Part shown: positions 1 to 7,560 of the stretch, in pieces
Position numbering within the stretch: the stretch's first letter is position 1
Layout of the letters: every line of letters starts with the position of its first letter
Assembly: GCA_937944075.1 (NCBI GenBank)
Contig: CALDZZ010000233.1
Span: 1 to 12,760, forward strand
DNA from: an uncultured Rhizobiaceae group bacterium
GTDB taxonomy: Bacteria > Pseudomonadota > Alphaproteobacteria > Rhizobiales > Rhizobiaceae
Reading direction: 5' to 3'
DNA: 12,760 nt
The notes under the pieces: generated by a model
Database searches by the model: none
The model's input: only the letters and a program-made list of their open reading frames with translations
What the model was told of the DNA's origin: nothing
Program-made: the position numbers and the translations under genes

Positions 1-813
1 CAACGCCTTGCGCAGCATATTGAGCGCCACAAGCACAAGGAACACCGCGAACACACGTTTTAGCGGCTTTGGGTCCATCGCATGAGCCAGCTTGACACCC
101 AACGGGGCCGTGACCAGGGTCATCGCAATCACAATGAAAAACGCCACCAGATTAACAGCACCGAGGGTAAGCGGCGGCTTGCCAGACTGCATGTCCACAA
201 ACAGGAAACCTATGACCGATGGGACAGCAATCAACACGCCAAAGCCAGCAGCGGTCGCAACCGCGCGGTGGATCGGGGTGTTATACAGACTCATCAACGG
301 CACACCGAAACTGCCGCCACCAATGCCCATTAACACCGACAAAAACCCGACGGCTGGCGACAATGTTGCACGGACGACCCCGGCGGGCATCGCTTGACCA
401 ACCCGCCAATGCGCGCGACCAAACCCCATGTAGAGGCCAACAATCAAAGCCAAGGTGCCGAAGATGATTTGCAGTGTATTGGTGCGCAATTGCGCGACCA
501 GCAACATGCCCAAAATCGCCCCAATGACGATGCCGGGTGCCCATGTGCGCAGGATCGCCCAATCCACTGCACCCTTTTTGTTGTGACTGTGTACAGATCG
601 CAGCGAGGTGACAATGATCGTTGCCAGCGATGTCGCCAGACACATCTGCATCAGATGTGGTCCCTCATAGCCAAGCGTCTGAAATGCATAAAAGAACGCC
701 GGCACCAGAACGATGCCACCACCAACGCCCAGCAGTCCTGCCAACACGCCAGCAAAGGCCCCGATGATCATCAGCAACGCACCCATTGCAAGCAAAAGTG
801 ACATATCTGGCAT
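1..813 (-). CDS. TauE/SafE-family sulfite/anion exporter, partial (C-terminus off the left edge)
   Basis: Integral inner-membrane permease of the TauE/SafE (former DUF81) family, whose members export sulfite, sulfoacetate or other small organosulfur anions. The frame is open for 271 codons from an ATG at 813 to base 1, so only the last residues are probably missing; the visible end (residues 251-271, hydrophobic, ending around NMLRKAL) already resembles the family C-terminus. The two diagnostic glycine-rich repeats are present: LGVGGGIVLVP at residues 28-38 and MGIGGGSFGVP at 162-172, one in each inverted half. Hydrophobic segments lie near 5-40, 56-70, 91-108, 113-130, 150-172, 185-206, 217-238 and 253-268. 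An AGGA lies 9 bases upstream of the start; Met4 is an alternative start. It is 27 bases downstream of the small membrane protein at 841-1218, so the two are probably co-transcribed. The substrate cannot be read from sequence. Confidence 0.93.
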   Translation of the reverse strand, partial: MPDMSLLLAMGALLMIIGAFAGVLAGLLGVGGGIVLVPAFFYAFQTLGYEGPHLMQMCLATSLATIIVTSLRSVHSHNKKGAVDWAILRTWAPGIVIGAILGMLLVAQLRTNTLQIIFGTLALIVGLYMGFGRAHWRVGQAMPAGVVRATLSPAVGFLSVLMGIGGGSFGVPLMSLYNTPIHRAVATAAGFGVLIAVPSVIGFLFVDMQSGKPPLTLGAVNLVAFFIVIAMTLVTAPLGVKLAHAMDPKPLKRVFAVFLVLVALNMLRKAL

Positions 814-840
814 CGCGAATTTTCCTATTGTCTGGTTGGT

Positions 841-1218
841 TCAGGTCTGCCCTGATTGAAGCGCCATCACAATAAAAAAGGGCCAGACCACAATGATGAA
901 TATGAAAACGGACACAGGTCCACCAGGTACGGCACCACTTGTATAGCCAAGCCAGATAGGCAAGCACCACAAGACGATGAACAACAACTTATAGACCACC
1001 TGAAACATCAATAGCGGCCAAAACAACACTGGGTTTACCAATGCAATAGCGGAGATGATCATAACACCACCCCAAAGGCTGGCCACCATAAACCGCAGAA
1101 CGGGCGCATCTGTACTGCCCACGAACACAGTGCTTGATTCGCCGTCAGACATGCGGATCAGCGCCCAGACCACGGGGGCCAGAATGGCAATGTTCAAGAT
1201 ATAGGGGATATGATGCAT
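841..1218 (-). CDS. Small four-helix inner-membrane protein of unknown function
   Basis: A 125-residue protein that I do not recognise as a named family. It is very hydrophobic, with about four predicted membrane segments near residues 5-21, 39-61, 66-90 and 102-120. A short polar loop (residues 22-38, RMSDGESST and following) links the first two. No signal-peptide cleavage site, cysteine pair or metal motif stands out. The start at 1218 is supported by a GAGG 4 bases upstream. It lies 42 bases after dusA and 27 bases before the TauE/SafE gene on the same strand, so it may belong to one transcription unit with them. I infer only that it is a membrane protein; no function can be assigned. Confidence 0.8.
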   Translation of the reverse strand: MHHIPYILNIAILAPVVWALIRMSDGESSTVFVGSTDAPVLRFMVASLWGGVMIISAIALVNPVLFWPLLMFQVVYKLLFIVLWCLPIWLGYTSGAVPGGPVSVFIFIIVVWPFFIVMALQSGQT

Positions 1219-1260
1219 TGTACCTCGCTGCGAATAATACGCTACTGCGGCCGCACTGGA

Positions 1261-2268
1261 TCACATTACAACTGGTGTAGGTATCGCGTGCGCCTCAACC
1301 GTTTCAAGCGCTTCAAGCACCAGCGCCGATCCGGCACCGGGCAGATGCGCCTGTTCTGACAACATACGCCGCCAGATACGTGCGCCGGGGCGACCTGTGA
1401 ACAGCCCCATCATGTGACGGGTGATCTGGTTCAACCTACCACCCTGATCGATATGCGCATCGATATAGGGCACCATGGCGCGCACAACATTTTCAGCCGT
1501 CGTGTCCGTCCCTTTACCAAAGATCACGCGATCTGCCGTGCACAAAATGTCACACGGCGCATGATAGGCGCTGCGCCCGATCATCACACCATCAAGGCCA
1601 GCATCCAGAAACCCTTGGGCCTGCTCCAATGAGGTAATGCCGCCATTCACCGAAATATGCAGGTTGGAAAACAACCCCTTCATACGCTGAACGATATCAT
1701 AGTCCAGTGGTGGAATATCGCGATTTTCCTTCGGGCTTAACCCCTCCAGCCATGCTTTTCTGGCATGCACCCACAAGGCATCAGCTCCCCTGCTCCAAAC
1801 CTGATTAGCCAAACTATCAAGTGCCTCTTGTGTATTTTGCTCATCTACTCCGATGCGGCATTTGACAGTAACAGGTATATCCACAACTTCTTTCATTGCA
1901 GAAACACATTGCCCCACAAGCTCAGGTTCACGCATCAGGCATGCACCAAAGGTTCCTGATTGAACACGGTCAGAGGGACATCCAACATTGAGATTGATTT
2001 CGTCGTAACCATAGGTGACCGCTATCGCTGCAGCCTTGGCAAGCTTGTCAGGTTCACTGCCACCCAATTGAAGCGCAACCGGATGCTCTTCCACGTTGTA
2101 TCCAAGCAAATAATCACGATTTCCATGAAGAACCGCATCGGCAACAACCATTTCAGTATAAAGAAGTGCCCGCTTTGTCATAAGCCGATGAAAATATCGG
2201 CAATGACGATCCGTCCAATCCATCATCGGTGCAACGGCAAAGACTTTTTCTTTATTGGCTTTATACAT
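1261..2268 (-). CDS. dusA: tRNA dihydrouridine(20/20a) synthase DusA
   Basis: FMN-dependent enzyme that reduces uridine 20/20a in the D-loop of tRNA to dihydrouridine with NADPH, in the cytoplasm. At 335 residues it has the usual DusA length. The N-terminal motif APMMDWTDRHCR (residues 13-24) is typical of the family. NVGCPSDRVQ (94-103) is followed by the catalytic cysteine Cys110 in GTFGACLM. The TIM barrel continues with Lys136 in TVKCRIG, the HARKAWL segment (168-174) and SVNGGI, which contribute FMN and tRNA contacts in characterised Dus proteins. The helical C-terminal domain contains the DusA-type GLFTGRPGAR stretch. The start is followed closely by the family N-terminus, although no strong Shine-Dalgarno precedes it. 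It begins 26 bases after otnI, so the catabolic operon may read through into it. The 5' part of the gene is clearly lower in GC than the 3' part, with the change near residue 156, yet the protein reads as one intact enzyme. Confidence 0.96.
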   Translation of the reverse strand: MYKANKEKVFAVAPMMDWTDRHCRYFHRLMTKRALLYTEMVVADAVLHGNRDYLLGYNVEEHPVALQLGGSEPDKLAKAAAIAVTYGYDEINLNVGCPSDRVQSGTFGACLMREPELVGQCVSAMKEVVDIPVTVKCRIGVDEQNTQEALDSLANQVWSRGADALWVHARKAWLEGLSPKENRDIPPLDYDIVQRMKGLFSNLHISVNGGITSLEQAQGFLDAGLDGVMIGRSAYHAPCDILCTADRVIFGKGTDTTAENVVRAMVPYIDAHIDQGGRLNQITRHMMGLFTGRPGARIWRRMLSEQAHLPGAGSALVLEALETVEAHAIPTPVVM

Positions 2269-2294
2269 AACTGAGCTTTTAAATCATCTGGACT

Positions 2295-3062
2295 TTAAGT
2301 GGAAAATCGCTTCATCCAGCCAAGCGATGCATCGGTAGCTCCTGCGGGCTTATATTCTGCCCCCAGGGGAAATTGATATCCTAACTTCGATATGGCATCA
2401 AACACATGTTGATAGTTCACCTCGCCATGATCAGGTGTGCCACGATCAGGAACAGAAGCAAATTGAATATGCCCGATGTGTGGCAACAGTGTTTTCAGTC
2501 GATTGCTCAAGTCACCTTCCATCAACTGCACATGATAACAATCAAACATCAACTTCAGATTGTTATTCTTGACTTCTTCAATAATCTGAATGGCCTGGTC
2601 TGTTCTGGAAAGAAAATATCCTGGCGCGTCATAATGATTGAGTGGCTCTATCACAATAGTAATATTGTGGCTTTCTGCTTGAGCACAAGCATACTTCAAA
2701 TTGGTGACAAATACTGCATGGGCCTCTTCGCCAGCAGCAAAGCCAGCCATGACATGAATATTTGGCGTATTTATTGTTGCAGCATACTGTATTGCCTGAT
2801 CAATTGCAGCTCTTGCATCCGCCTCGCGTCCGGTCAAGGCTGACAGTCCATTCTCGCCCAATTCAGGATTTCCGCGTGAAGTATTGAGACCCAACATTTC
2901 AAGACCGGTTTCTTCGAGCGCCTGTTTTACATGACTTGTCTCAAACTCATAAGGCCAATGGCATTCAACAGCATCAAACCCGGCTGATTTTGCGGCTCTA
3001 ATTGCATCAGGCAAAGAAAGGTCATTCCATAAAAATCCAAGATTTGCCGAGAATTTTGTCAA
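2295..3062 (-). CDS. otnI: 2-oxo-tetronate isomerase OtnI / hydroxypyruvate isomerase family
   Basis: TIM-barrel sugar isomerase of the Hyi/OtnI group. In tetronate catabolism OtnI converts 2-oxo-tetronate to 3-oxo-tetronate; the paralogue Hyi interconverts hydroxypyruvate and tartronate semialdehyde. The metal and catalytic residues expected for the fold are visible (numbering from the upstream GTG): Glu142 in IEPLNHYDAPG, Asp177 and His180 in FDCYHVQ, Gln203 in HIQFA, Glu217 in GEVNY and Glu239 in GAEYKP. The N-terminus FSANLGFLWND is typical. I prefer the TTG at 3062: it overlaps the otnC stop (TTGA) and has a GGAG 8 bases upstream (3071-3074). The GTG at 3071 gives three more residues but has no spaced Shine-Dalgarno. 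Location directly after ltnD, mgsA and otnC favours OtnI over Hyi, and no glyoxylate carboligase is present. It is the last gene of the catabolic operon before dusA. Confidence 0.9.
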   Translation of the reverse strand: MTKFSANLGFLWNDLSLPDAIRAAKSAGFDAVECHWPYEFETSHVKQALEETGLEMLGLNTSRGNPELGENGLSALTGREADARAAIDQAIQYAATINTPNIHVMAGFAAGEEAHAVFVTNLKYACAQAESHNITIVIEPLNHYDAPGYFLSRTDQAIQIIEEVKNNNLKLMFDCYHVQLMEGDLSNRLKTLLPHIGHIQFASVPDRGTPDHGEVNYQHVFDAISKLGYQFPLGAEYKPAGATDASLGWMKRFST

Positions 3063-3709
3063 TCGTCCCACTCCACATCAAATTTTGTCACCAATGCCTT
3101 GACCTGTTCATCATTCAAGGCCCGTACGTTCATATGCCGTGTCATCATTGCAAGACGAGCCGTATCTTCCAACTCCTCAATTGCATTACAGGCCGCCTCC
3201 ACATCCTTGCCCGCTACGACAGGACCATGATTGGCAAGCATTACGGCACAGCGTTTTCCTGCTAGTCCGCGAACCGCCTCTCCCATGGCAGGATCTCCCG
3301 GCATAAAGAACGGCAAGAGCTTGACCTTCCCAAGTTTCATGATTGCATAGGGTGTTAGCGGCGGCAGGAAATTATCTGAGTCCACATCCTCCATCATTGA
3401 TAACGCAACTGAATGGCAAGAATGCAAATGTACAACAGCACCTGCACTGGAACGGGTTTCATAAAATGCATTATGAAGCGGCATTTCCTTTGTAGGTGCA
3501 TCGCCCCCGACAAAGTTACCCTTTGAGTCAAACCTGCTTAATGTAGACGGATCAAGCCTGCCAAAACTGGTTCCGGTCGGGGAAACCAGAAGCCCACCAT
3601 CATCCGTTCGGGCAGATATGTTGCCCGTTGAACCACCCGTTAGCCCTCGGTCAAACATGGACTTTGCCAAAATACAAATTTGGTCACGGAGAATGGCTTC
3701 TGCGCTCAT
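3059..3709 (-). CDS. otnC: 3-oxo-tetronate 4-phosphate decarboxylase OtnC (class II aldolase/adducin family)
   Basis: Zinc-dependent class II aldolase/adducin-family enzyme of 216 residues. OtnC decarboxylates 3-oxo-tetronate 4-phosphate to dihydroxyacetone phosphate and CO2. Family motifs appear in order: the phosphate-binding GSTGNISAR (26-34), SPTGTSFG (43-50), Glu75 in PTKEMPLHNAF, the zinc ligands His94 and His96 in HLHSCHS, and the third ligand His161 in ANHGPVVAG. The conserved phosphate-binding loops argue that the substrate is phosphorylated, although no tetronate kinase is encoded in the window. It starts 4 bases after the mgsA stop with a GGAAG upstream, and its stop overlaps the start of otnI, which suggests translational coupling. 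Other enzymes of this family act on fuculose or ribulose phosphates, but the ltnD and otnI neighbours make OtnC the best reading. Confidence 0.9.
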   Translation of the reverse strand: MSAEAILRDQICILAKSMFDRGLTGGSTGNISARTDDGGLLVSPTGTSFGRLDPSTLSRFDSKGNFVGGDAPTKEMPLHNAFYETRSSAGAVVHLHSCHSVALSMMEDVDSDNFLPPLTPYAIMKLGKVKLLPFFMPGDPAMGEAVRGLAGKRCAVMLANHGPVVAGKDVEAACNAIEELEDTARLAMMTRHMNVRALNDEQVKALVTKFDVEWDD

Positions 3710-3713
3710 TAAA

Positions 3714-4091
3714 TCAGGCTTCCAAAGCCAATTGGCTCAGGACAGCAGTAGCTGTTGAGCGGTTAACGGCAAGCGGAGTATCATAAAGCGTGGCAAGTCT
3801 AACGAGAGACTTAACATCAACATCATGAGGCATTGAGGACAAGGGGTCTATAAAGAAGAAAAGTCCATTAAGACGGTCTTCCGCAATCATTGCCCCCAAT
3901 TGCGCATCACCACCATGAGGACCACTCTTGAGACGTTTCACATCAAGCCCGACTTCATCGATTAGCTTGCCTCCGGTTGTGCCTGTCGCCACAATCTGGA
4001 ATTTTGATAAATCTTCCTTGTGGTTTTGCGCCCATTCTACCAGCTTCTCTTTCATGGCATCATGCGCAACCAGTGCAATGATTTTACTCAA
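3714..4091 (-). CDS. mgsA: Methylglyoxal synthase
   Basis: Small cytoplasmic enzyme of 125 residues that eliminates phosphate from dihydroxyacetone phosphate to give methylglyoxal. The whole MGS fold is present and the residues known from the E. coli enzyme are kept: His10-Asp11 and Lys14 in VAHDAMK, the phosphate loop TGTTG (36-40), SGPHGGD (56-62) with Asp62 as the equivalent of catalytic Asp71, Asp82 in FIDPL, and His89 and Asp92 in PHDVDVK. It lacks the C-terminal tail of the 152-residue E. coli protein; about 125 residues is normal for short alphaproteobacterial forms. Its ATG overlaps the ltnD stop (ATGA) and otnC follows 4 bases later, so it is an integral operon member. In known tetronate clusters this interval holds the kinase OtnK. 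It could use the DHAP made by OtnC; an altered substrate cannot be excluded from sequence. Confidence 0.94.
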   Translation of the reverse strand: MSKIIALVAHDAMKEKLVEWAQNHKEDLSKFQIVATGTTGGKLIDEVGLDVKRLKSGPHGGDAQLGAMIAEDRLNGLFFFIDPLSSMPHDVDVKSLVRLATLYDTPLAVNRSTATAVLSQLALEA

Positions 4092-4993
4092 GAAGTTTCT
4101 CCTGGCAGTTTCAGATTTGATTTCTTCGCATAAACCTTTGCAACTGCAGCATCATCTTCCCAACCCAACCCCATGTCGGCGGCTGCCTTGAACTGGTCAA
4201 AAGCCGCTTGAGAGATTGGCGCATCGAAATTTTCAGACTTGGCAATATCAAGAACGATACCAAGGTCCTTTGGCCAGATATTGACTGAACTGTGCGGGGT
4301 ATAATCACCCTCGACAATATGCGGCGCACGGTTCTCAAGCATCCAGCTGGTACCAGCACATTTTGAAATCACTTCGAGAAACTTGTCTGGCTCAACGCCT
4401 TGGGTCATGCCAAAGGTCAAGGCTTCTGCCATGGTTGCAATATGAACCCCGGCCAAAAGTTGGTTTACAGCCTTCATGGCAGACCCTGCTCCTGCACTGT
4501 CACCAAGTCTAAAGACAGTTTCAGCTGTTGCATCAAGTACAGCTTCAGCCGCAGAAAAAGCATCCGGTTTCCCCGAAGCCATAATGGAGAGCTGCCCGTT
4601 AGCGGCCTTCATTGAACCACCGGAAATAGGCGCATCAAGATAATGTACATCGTTGGCATTACACTGCGCTTCCATCCTGCGAGCAAATTCAGGCGGAACG
4701 GTTGCACATGCCATAACCATACTACCAGGCTTCATCAAGGAAACAGGCTTTTCACCTTCAAACAATACACTTTCAGTTTGGGCGGCATTTAAAACAACAA
4801 CCACAAGCGCATCCAGATCAGGCGCAATCTCGGACAAGTCTCCCTTGCTGCCACCTTCAGCCTGGAACCGGTTCACGGCTTCATCATTTATATCAAACCC
4901 GTGAACTTCATGTCCGGCGCGCAAAATGGAGGACGCTATGCCATATCCCATTGAGCCAAGTCCAACGACCGCAATTTTTAATTTTTCAGACAT
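4088..4993 (-). CDS. ltnD: L-threonate dehydrogenase LtnD (beta-hydroxyacid dehydrogenase family)
   Basis: NAD-dependent beta-hydroxyacid dehydrogenase of 301 residues; LtnD oxidises L-threonate to 2-oxo-tetronate. The Rossmann motif GLGSMG is at 11-16, and an acidic residue (Asp34 in HGFD) at the end of strand 2 suggests NAD rather than NADP. The substrate-binding ISGG is at 123-126, the catalytic Lys174 and Asn177 lie in MKAVNQLLAGVH, and Lys242 lies in WPKDLGIVLD. The stretches NQLLAGVHIATMAEAL and GDYTPHSSVN resemble LtnD/DenD-type enzymes more than tartronate semialdehyde reductase (GlxR/GarR), but D-erythronate or another C4 hydroxyacid remains possible. The start is preceded by AAGGAAAAGG. 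A 68-base gap separates it from glcF, the only real gap in the operon; I see no convincing promoter or hairpin in it. The stop overlaps mgsA by four bases. Confidence 0.88.
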   Translation of the reverse strand: MSEKLKIAVVGLGSMGYGIASSILRAGHEVHGFDINDEAVNRFQAEGGSKGDLSEIAPDLDALVVVVLNAAQTESVLFEGEKPVSLMKPGSMVMACATVPPEFARRMEAQCNANDVHYLDAPISGGSMKAANGQLSIMASGKPDAFSAAEAVLDATAETVFRLGDSAGAGSAMKAVNQLLAGVHIATMAEALTFGMTQGVEPDKFLEVISKCAGTSWMLENRAPHIVEGDYTPHSSVNIWPKDLGIVLDIAKSENFDAPISQAAFDQFKAAADMGLGWEDDAAVAKVYAKKSNLKLPGETS

Positions 4994-5061
4994 ACCTTTT
5001 CCTTGAGCATGTTATTTACGCCAATGAATTACAATAGAACCGTAAAACTCGCAACTTCAAC

Positions 5062-6372
5062 TTATAGAATGTTGCTCAACTCCTCCGGCTTTTCACCGCC
5101 ATATGCCCAGTTGAGAAGTTTGATCGTATGCACTGTAGGAATATCTGTTCCACTGCCGATCTGAGTCAGACAGCCGATATTACCAGCAGCAATGGCCTGG
5201 GGTTTGGTACTTTCAATATTTTTAACTTTGCGTTCACGCAATTGCCCGGCAATCTCGGGCTGCATGATATTATAAGTACCAGCTGAACCACAGCAAAGAT
5301 GGGATTCAGGCGCTTCCTTGACCTTAAAACCAGCTGCCTTCAACAAATCCTTTGGAGGCGATTTTACCTGCTGTCCGTGCTGTAGCGAACAGGCAGCATG
5401 ATAGGCTATTACCATTTCACCCGTATCATTTGGTGCAGGAAGTTCCTTTAAAACAAGATATTCACTGATATCCATCGCAAGGGATGATACCTTTGCTGCA
5501 CGCTCAGCCCACTCAGCGTCATTGCGCAGCATGAAGCCATAGTCCTTGATTGTTGTCCCACAGCCTGATGTTGTGACGATGATTGCATCAAGACCGTTTT
5601 TCTCAATCTCTTCATGCCAGATACGAACATTGTTCTTGGCAGATTCCAGAGCCTGGTGTTCCTTGCCCATATGGTGCACAAGTGCGCCACAACAGCCCTC
5701 GCCTTCCGGCAGAACAACTTCCACACCGACACGGTTCAGCAATTCAATTGTCGCCTTGTTGATCCCTGCATCAAGCGCTGGTTGTGCACAACCAGTCAGA
5801 ATCGTAACACGACCTTGAGTTTGCTTCTCAGGCTTGAAAGAGCCGGGCGAGGTAAACTCTGTCTTCCCGTAAATTTTTGAAGGCGCCAGTCTCAGCATTG
5901 CTGCTATAGGCTTGAGCGGGGTTACTTTGTCAAACAGGGAAGCAAACGGCTTACCCAAAACAGAGAGCCTGGTTGCAAAGGCAAACCTGTCCCTATAGGG
6001 CAAAATCCTTGTCAGCATGTTACGCGTCATTCGATTGATAAACGGACGCTTGTAAGTCTCTTCTATGTGTACCCGCGCATGATCGACCAAATGCATGTAA
6101 TGCACACCCGAAGGACAAGTCGTCATGCAGGACAAACAGGAAAGACACCGGTCAATGTGTTTGACAGTATCTTCATCCGCAGGACGGTCGTTCTCAAGCA
6201 TGTCCTTCATTAAATATATTCGCCCGCGCGGACTATCCAACTCATTGCCAAGGGTCACATAGGTTGGACAGGTTGCAGTACAAAACCCGCAATGCACACA
6301 TGAGCGAAGGATTTTTTCAGCCTCGGCAACACCAGGATCAGCCAATTGAGCAAGTGAGAAATTCGTTTGCAT
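5062..6372 (-). CDS. glcF: Glycolate oxidase iron-sulfur subunit GlcF
   Basis: The 436-residue Fe-S subunit of the GlcDEF complex, which passes electrons from the flavin subunits to the respiratory quinone pool at the inner membrane. Two ferredoxin-type 4Fe-4S motifs are complete: Cys25, 28, 31 and 35 in CVHCGFCTATCP, and Cys76, 79, 82 and 86 in CLSCLSCMTTCP. The C-terminal half carries the two cysteine-rich CCG domains, with GEGCCGAL near 225-231 and HLCCGSAG at 358-365, as in heterodisulfide-reductase-type subunits. Length matches E. coli GlcF (about 407) with small insertions. It begins only 2 bases after glcE, with a GGATGGG upstream, so the oxidase subunits are translated together. The same architecture serves D-lactate oxidases of the Glc type, so the substrate is not fixed by this subunit. 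Confidence 0.95.
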   Translation of the reverse strand: MQTNFSLAQLADPGVAEAEKILRSCVHCGFCTATCPTYVTLGNELDSPRGRIYLMKDMLENDRPADEDTVKHIDRCLSCLSCMTTCPSGVHYMHLVDHARVHIEETYKRPFINRMTRNMLTRILPYRDRFAFATRLSVLGKPFASLFDKVTPLKPIAAMLRLAPSKIYGKTEFTSPGSFKPEKQTQGRVTILTGCAQPALDAGINKATIELLNRVGVEVVLPEGEGCCGALVHHMGKEHQALESAKNNVRIWHEEIEKNGLDAIIVTTSGCGTTIKDYGFMLRNDAEWAERAAKVSSLAMDISEYLVLKELPAPNDTGEMVIAYHAACSLQHGQQVKSPPKDLLKAAGFKVKEAPESHLCCGSAGTYNIMQPEIAGQLRERKVKNIESTKPQAIAAGNIGCLTQIGSGTDIPTVHTIKLLNWAYGGEKPEELSNIL

Positions 6373-6374
6373 GG

Positions 6375-7556
6375 TCAGCCCATCCTTCCGGTGTAAAACT
6401 TGCCAAGCGGATCAAACTGCTTGCGAATACGCTTGGATATTTCTGCAACTGCAGGATTTTCCGGCTGAAATACTGACACAGACCTTCGGTGTTCATCACT
6501 CGCTCTTACAAGCGTCGCATGACCACCCCCAACCTTTTTGACTGCAGCCCTTACCTTGTGCACATGATGGTCACCATCCAACCTGAGCCAGACAAGTCCA
6601 CCCTGCCAATCGTAATAAGCATCTGCTGGACCGAACTCTGCAACAAGTTGGTGTCCAGCCATGGGGGCAACAGAAATCTTCCAAACAGGATCCTGAGTAC
6701 CATCAGAAAACGGGGTGACATCCCTCAGACTGGTCCAGACTGTTTTTGTCTGCTTGTCATTGAGAACATGTTGTTCGCTATAATCGGAAAGAATAGCCTG
6801 TAATTTTTCAATGCGCAGATTGACGGATTTTTCAAACCCTTCAAGCCTCAAAAGCGTAGCAGATTTGCCATCAAGCTCTTTGAATTGTTCTGCAATATTT
6901 TGTGGCAAATGCGCAGCGCCTGTCACTTCACAAGGCGTTGCCATTGCAGAAGCCATGGCTTTGGCAGCATCCAGATCGGATATTCCATACAATACAAGCG
7001 TTGCCTCTGTTTCCACTTGGGGCACAACCTTGAAGGTGACTTCTGACATGGGGGCAATCGTTCCCCATGATCCTGCCAGCAGCTTAATCAGATCAAGCCC
7101 TGTTACATTTTTCATCACACGGCCACCAGCCTTGATGATATCTCCCTTGCCGTTGACAAAGCGTGCGCCCAGAAACGAGTCCCGGCATGCACCAGCTACA
7201 AACCGTCTAGGACCGGAAGCATTAGTTGCAATAGCCCCACCAATCGTGGGTTTTCCCTTGGTACCAAGCAACGGGCGGTAATCTAATGGCTCAAATACCA
7301 TTCGTTGCCCGCCCTTTTTGAGTGCCTTTTCTATATCAGCAATTGGCGTACCTGCCTTGGCAATCATCACCATCTCGGCGGGCTCGTAATCAATGATTCC
7401 AGAAACTCCAGTCATATCGAGAAGGTTGCGAGGGGGGGCATCAAGCTTGCCAATAGCACGCGTGCCACCACCGATAATTTCAAAATTATCACCACCCAAA
7501 ATCATTGATGCCAGATCAGCTTCGGATTTTGGCTTAAACGTTTTAACTGAACTCAT
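6375..7556 (-). CDS. glcE: Glycolate oxidase FAD-binding subunit GlcE
   Basis: Second flavoprotein subunit of the GlcDEF oxidase, with a PCMH-type FAD-binding domain in the N-terminal half. From the ATG at 7556 it has 393 residues, somewhat longer than the roughly 350 of E. coli GlcE. FAD-binding features are IIGGGTR (27-33) and the TIGGAIATNASGPRR stretch (104-118), followed by GRVMKNVTGLDLIKLLAGSWG, which is characteristic of GlcE. The reading frame stays open upstream to 7733, but that part lies inside glcD and does not resemble the family, so I reject the longer start. The ATG at 7568 is less likely because its AGGAA is directly adjacent to it. The gene starts 4 bases after the glcD stop and ends 2 bases before glcF. 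Confidence 0.94.
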   Translation of the reverse strand: MSSVKTFKPKSEADLASMILGGDNFEIIGGGTRAIGKLDAPPRNLLDMTGVSGIIDYEPAEMVMIAKAGTPIADIEKALKKGGQRMVFEPLDYRPLLGTKGKPTIGGAIATNASGPRRFVAGACRDSFLGARFVNGKGDIIKAGGRVMKNVTGLDLIKLLAGSWGTIAPMSEVTFKVVPQVETEATLVLYGISDLDAAKAMASAMATPCEVTGAAHLPQNIAEQFKELDGKSATLLRLEGFEKSVNLRIEKLQAILSDYSEQHVLNDKQTKTVWTSLRDVTPFSDGTQDPVWKISVAPMAGHQLVAEFGPADAYYDWQGGLVWLRLDGDHHVHKVRAAVKKVGGGHATLVRASDEHRRSVSVFQPENPAVAEISKRIRKQFDPLGKFYTGRMG

Positions 7557-7560
7557 GTTA

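Noticed and set aside
394..801. Plus-strand open frame of 135 codons opposite the TauE/SafE gene
   Set aside because: Its residue composition is rich in Gln, His and Arg without motifs, and the opposite strand carries a clear permease; it is an antisense shadow.
1246..1255. 10-bp GC palindrome TGCGGCCGCA between dusA and the small membrane protein
   Set aside because: Single copy, no loop and no T-run; a chance GC-rich palindrome is sufficient explanation.
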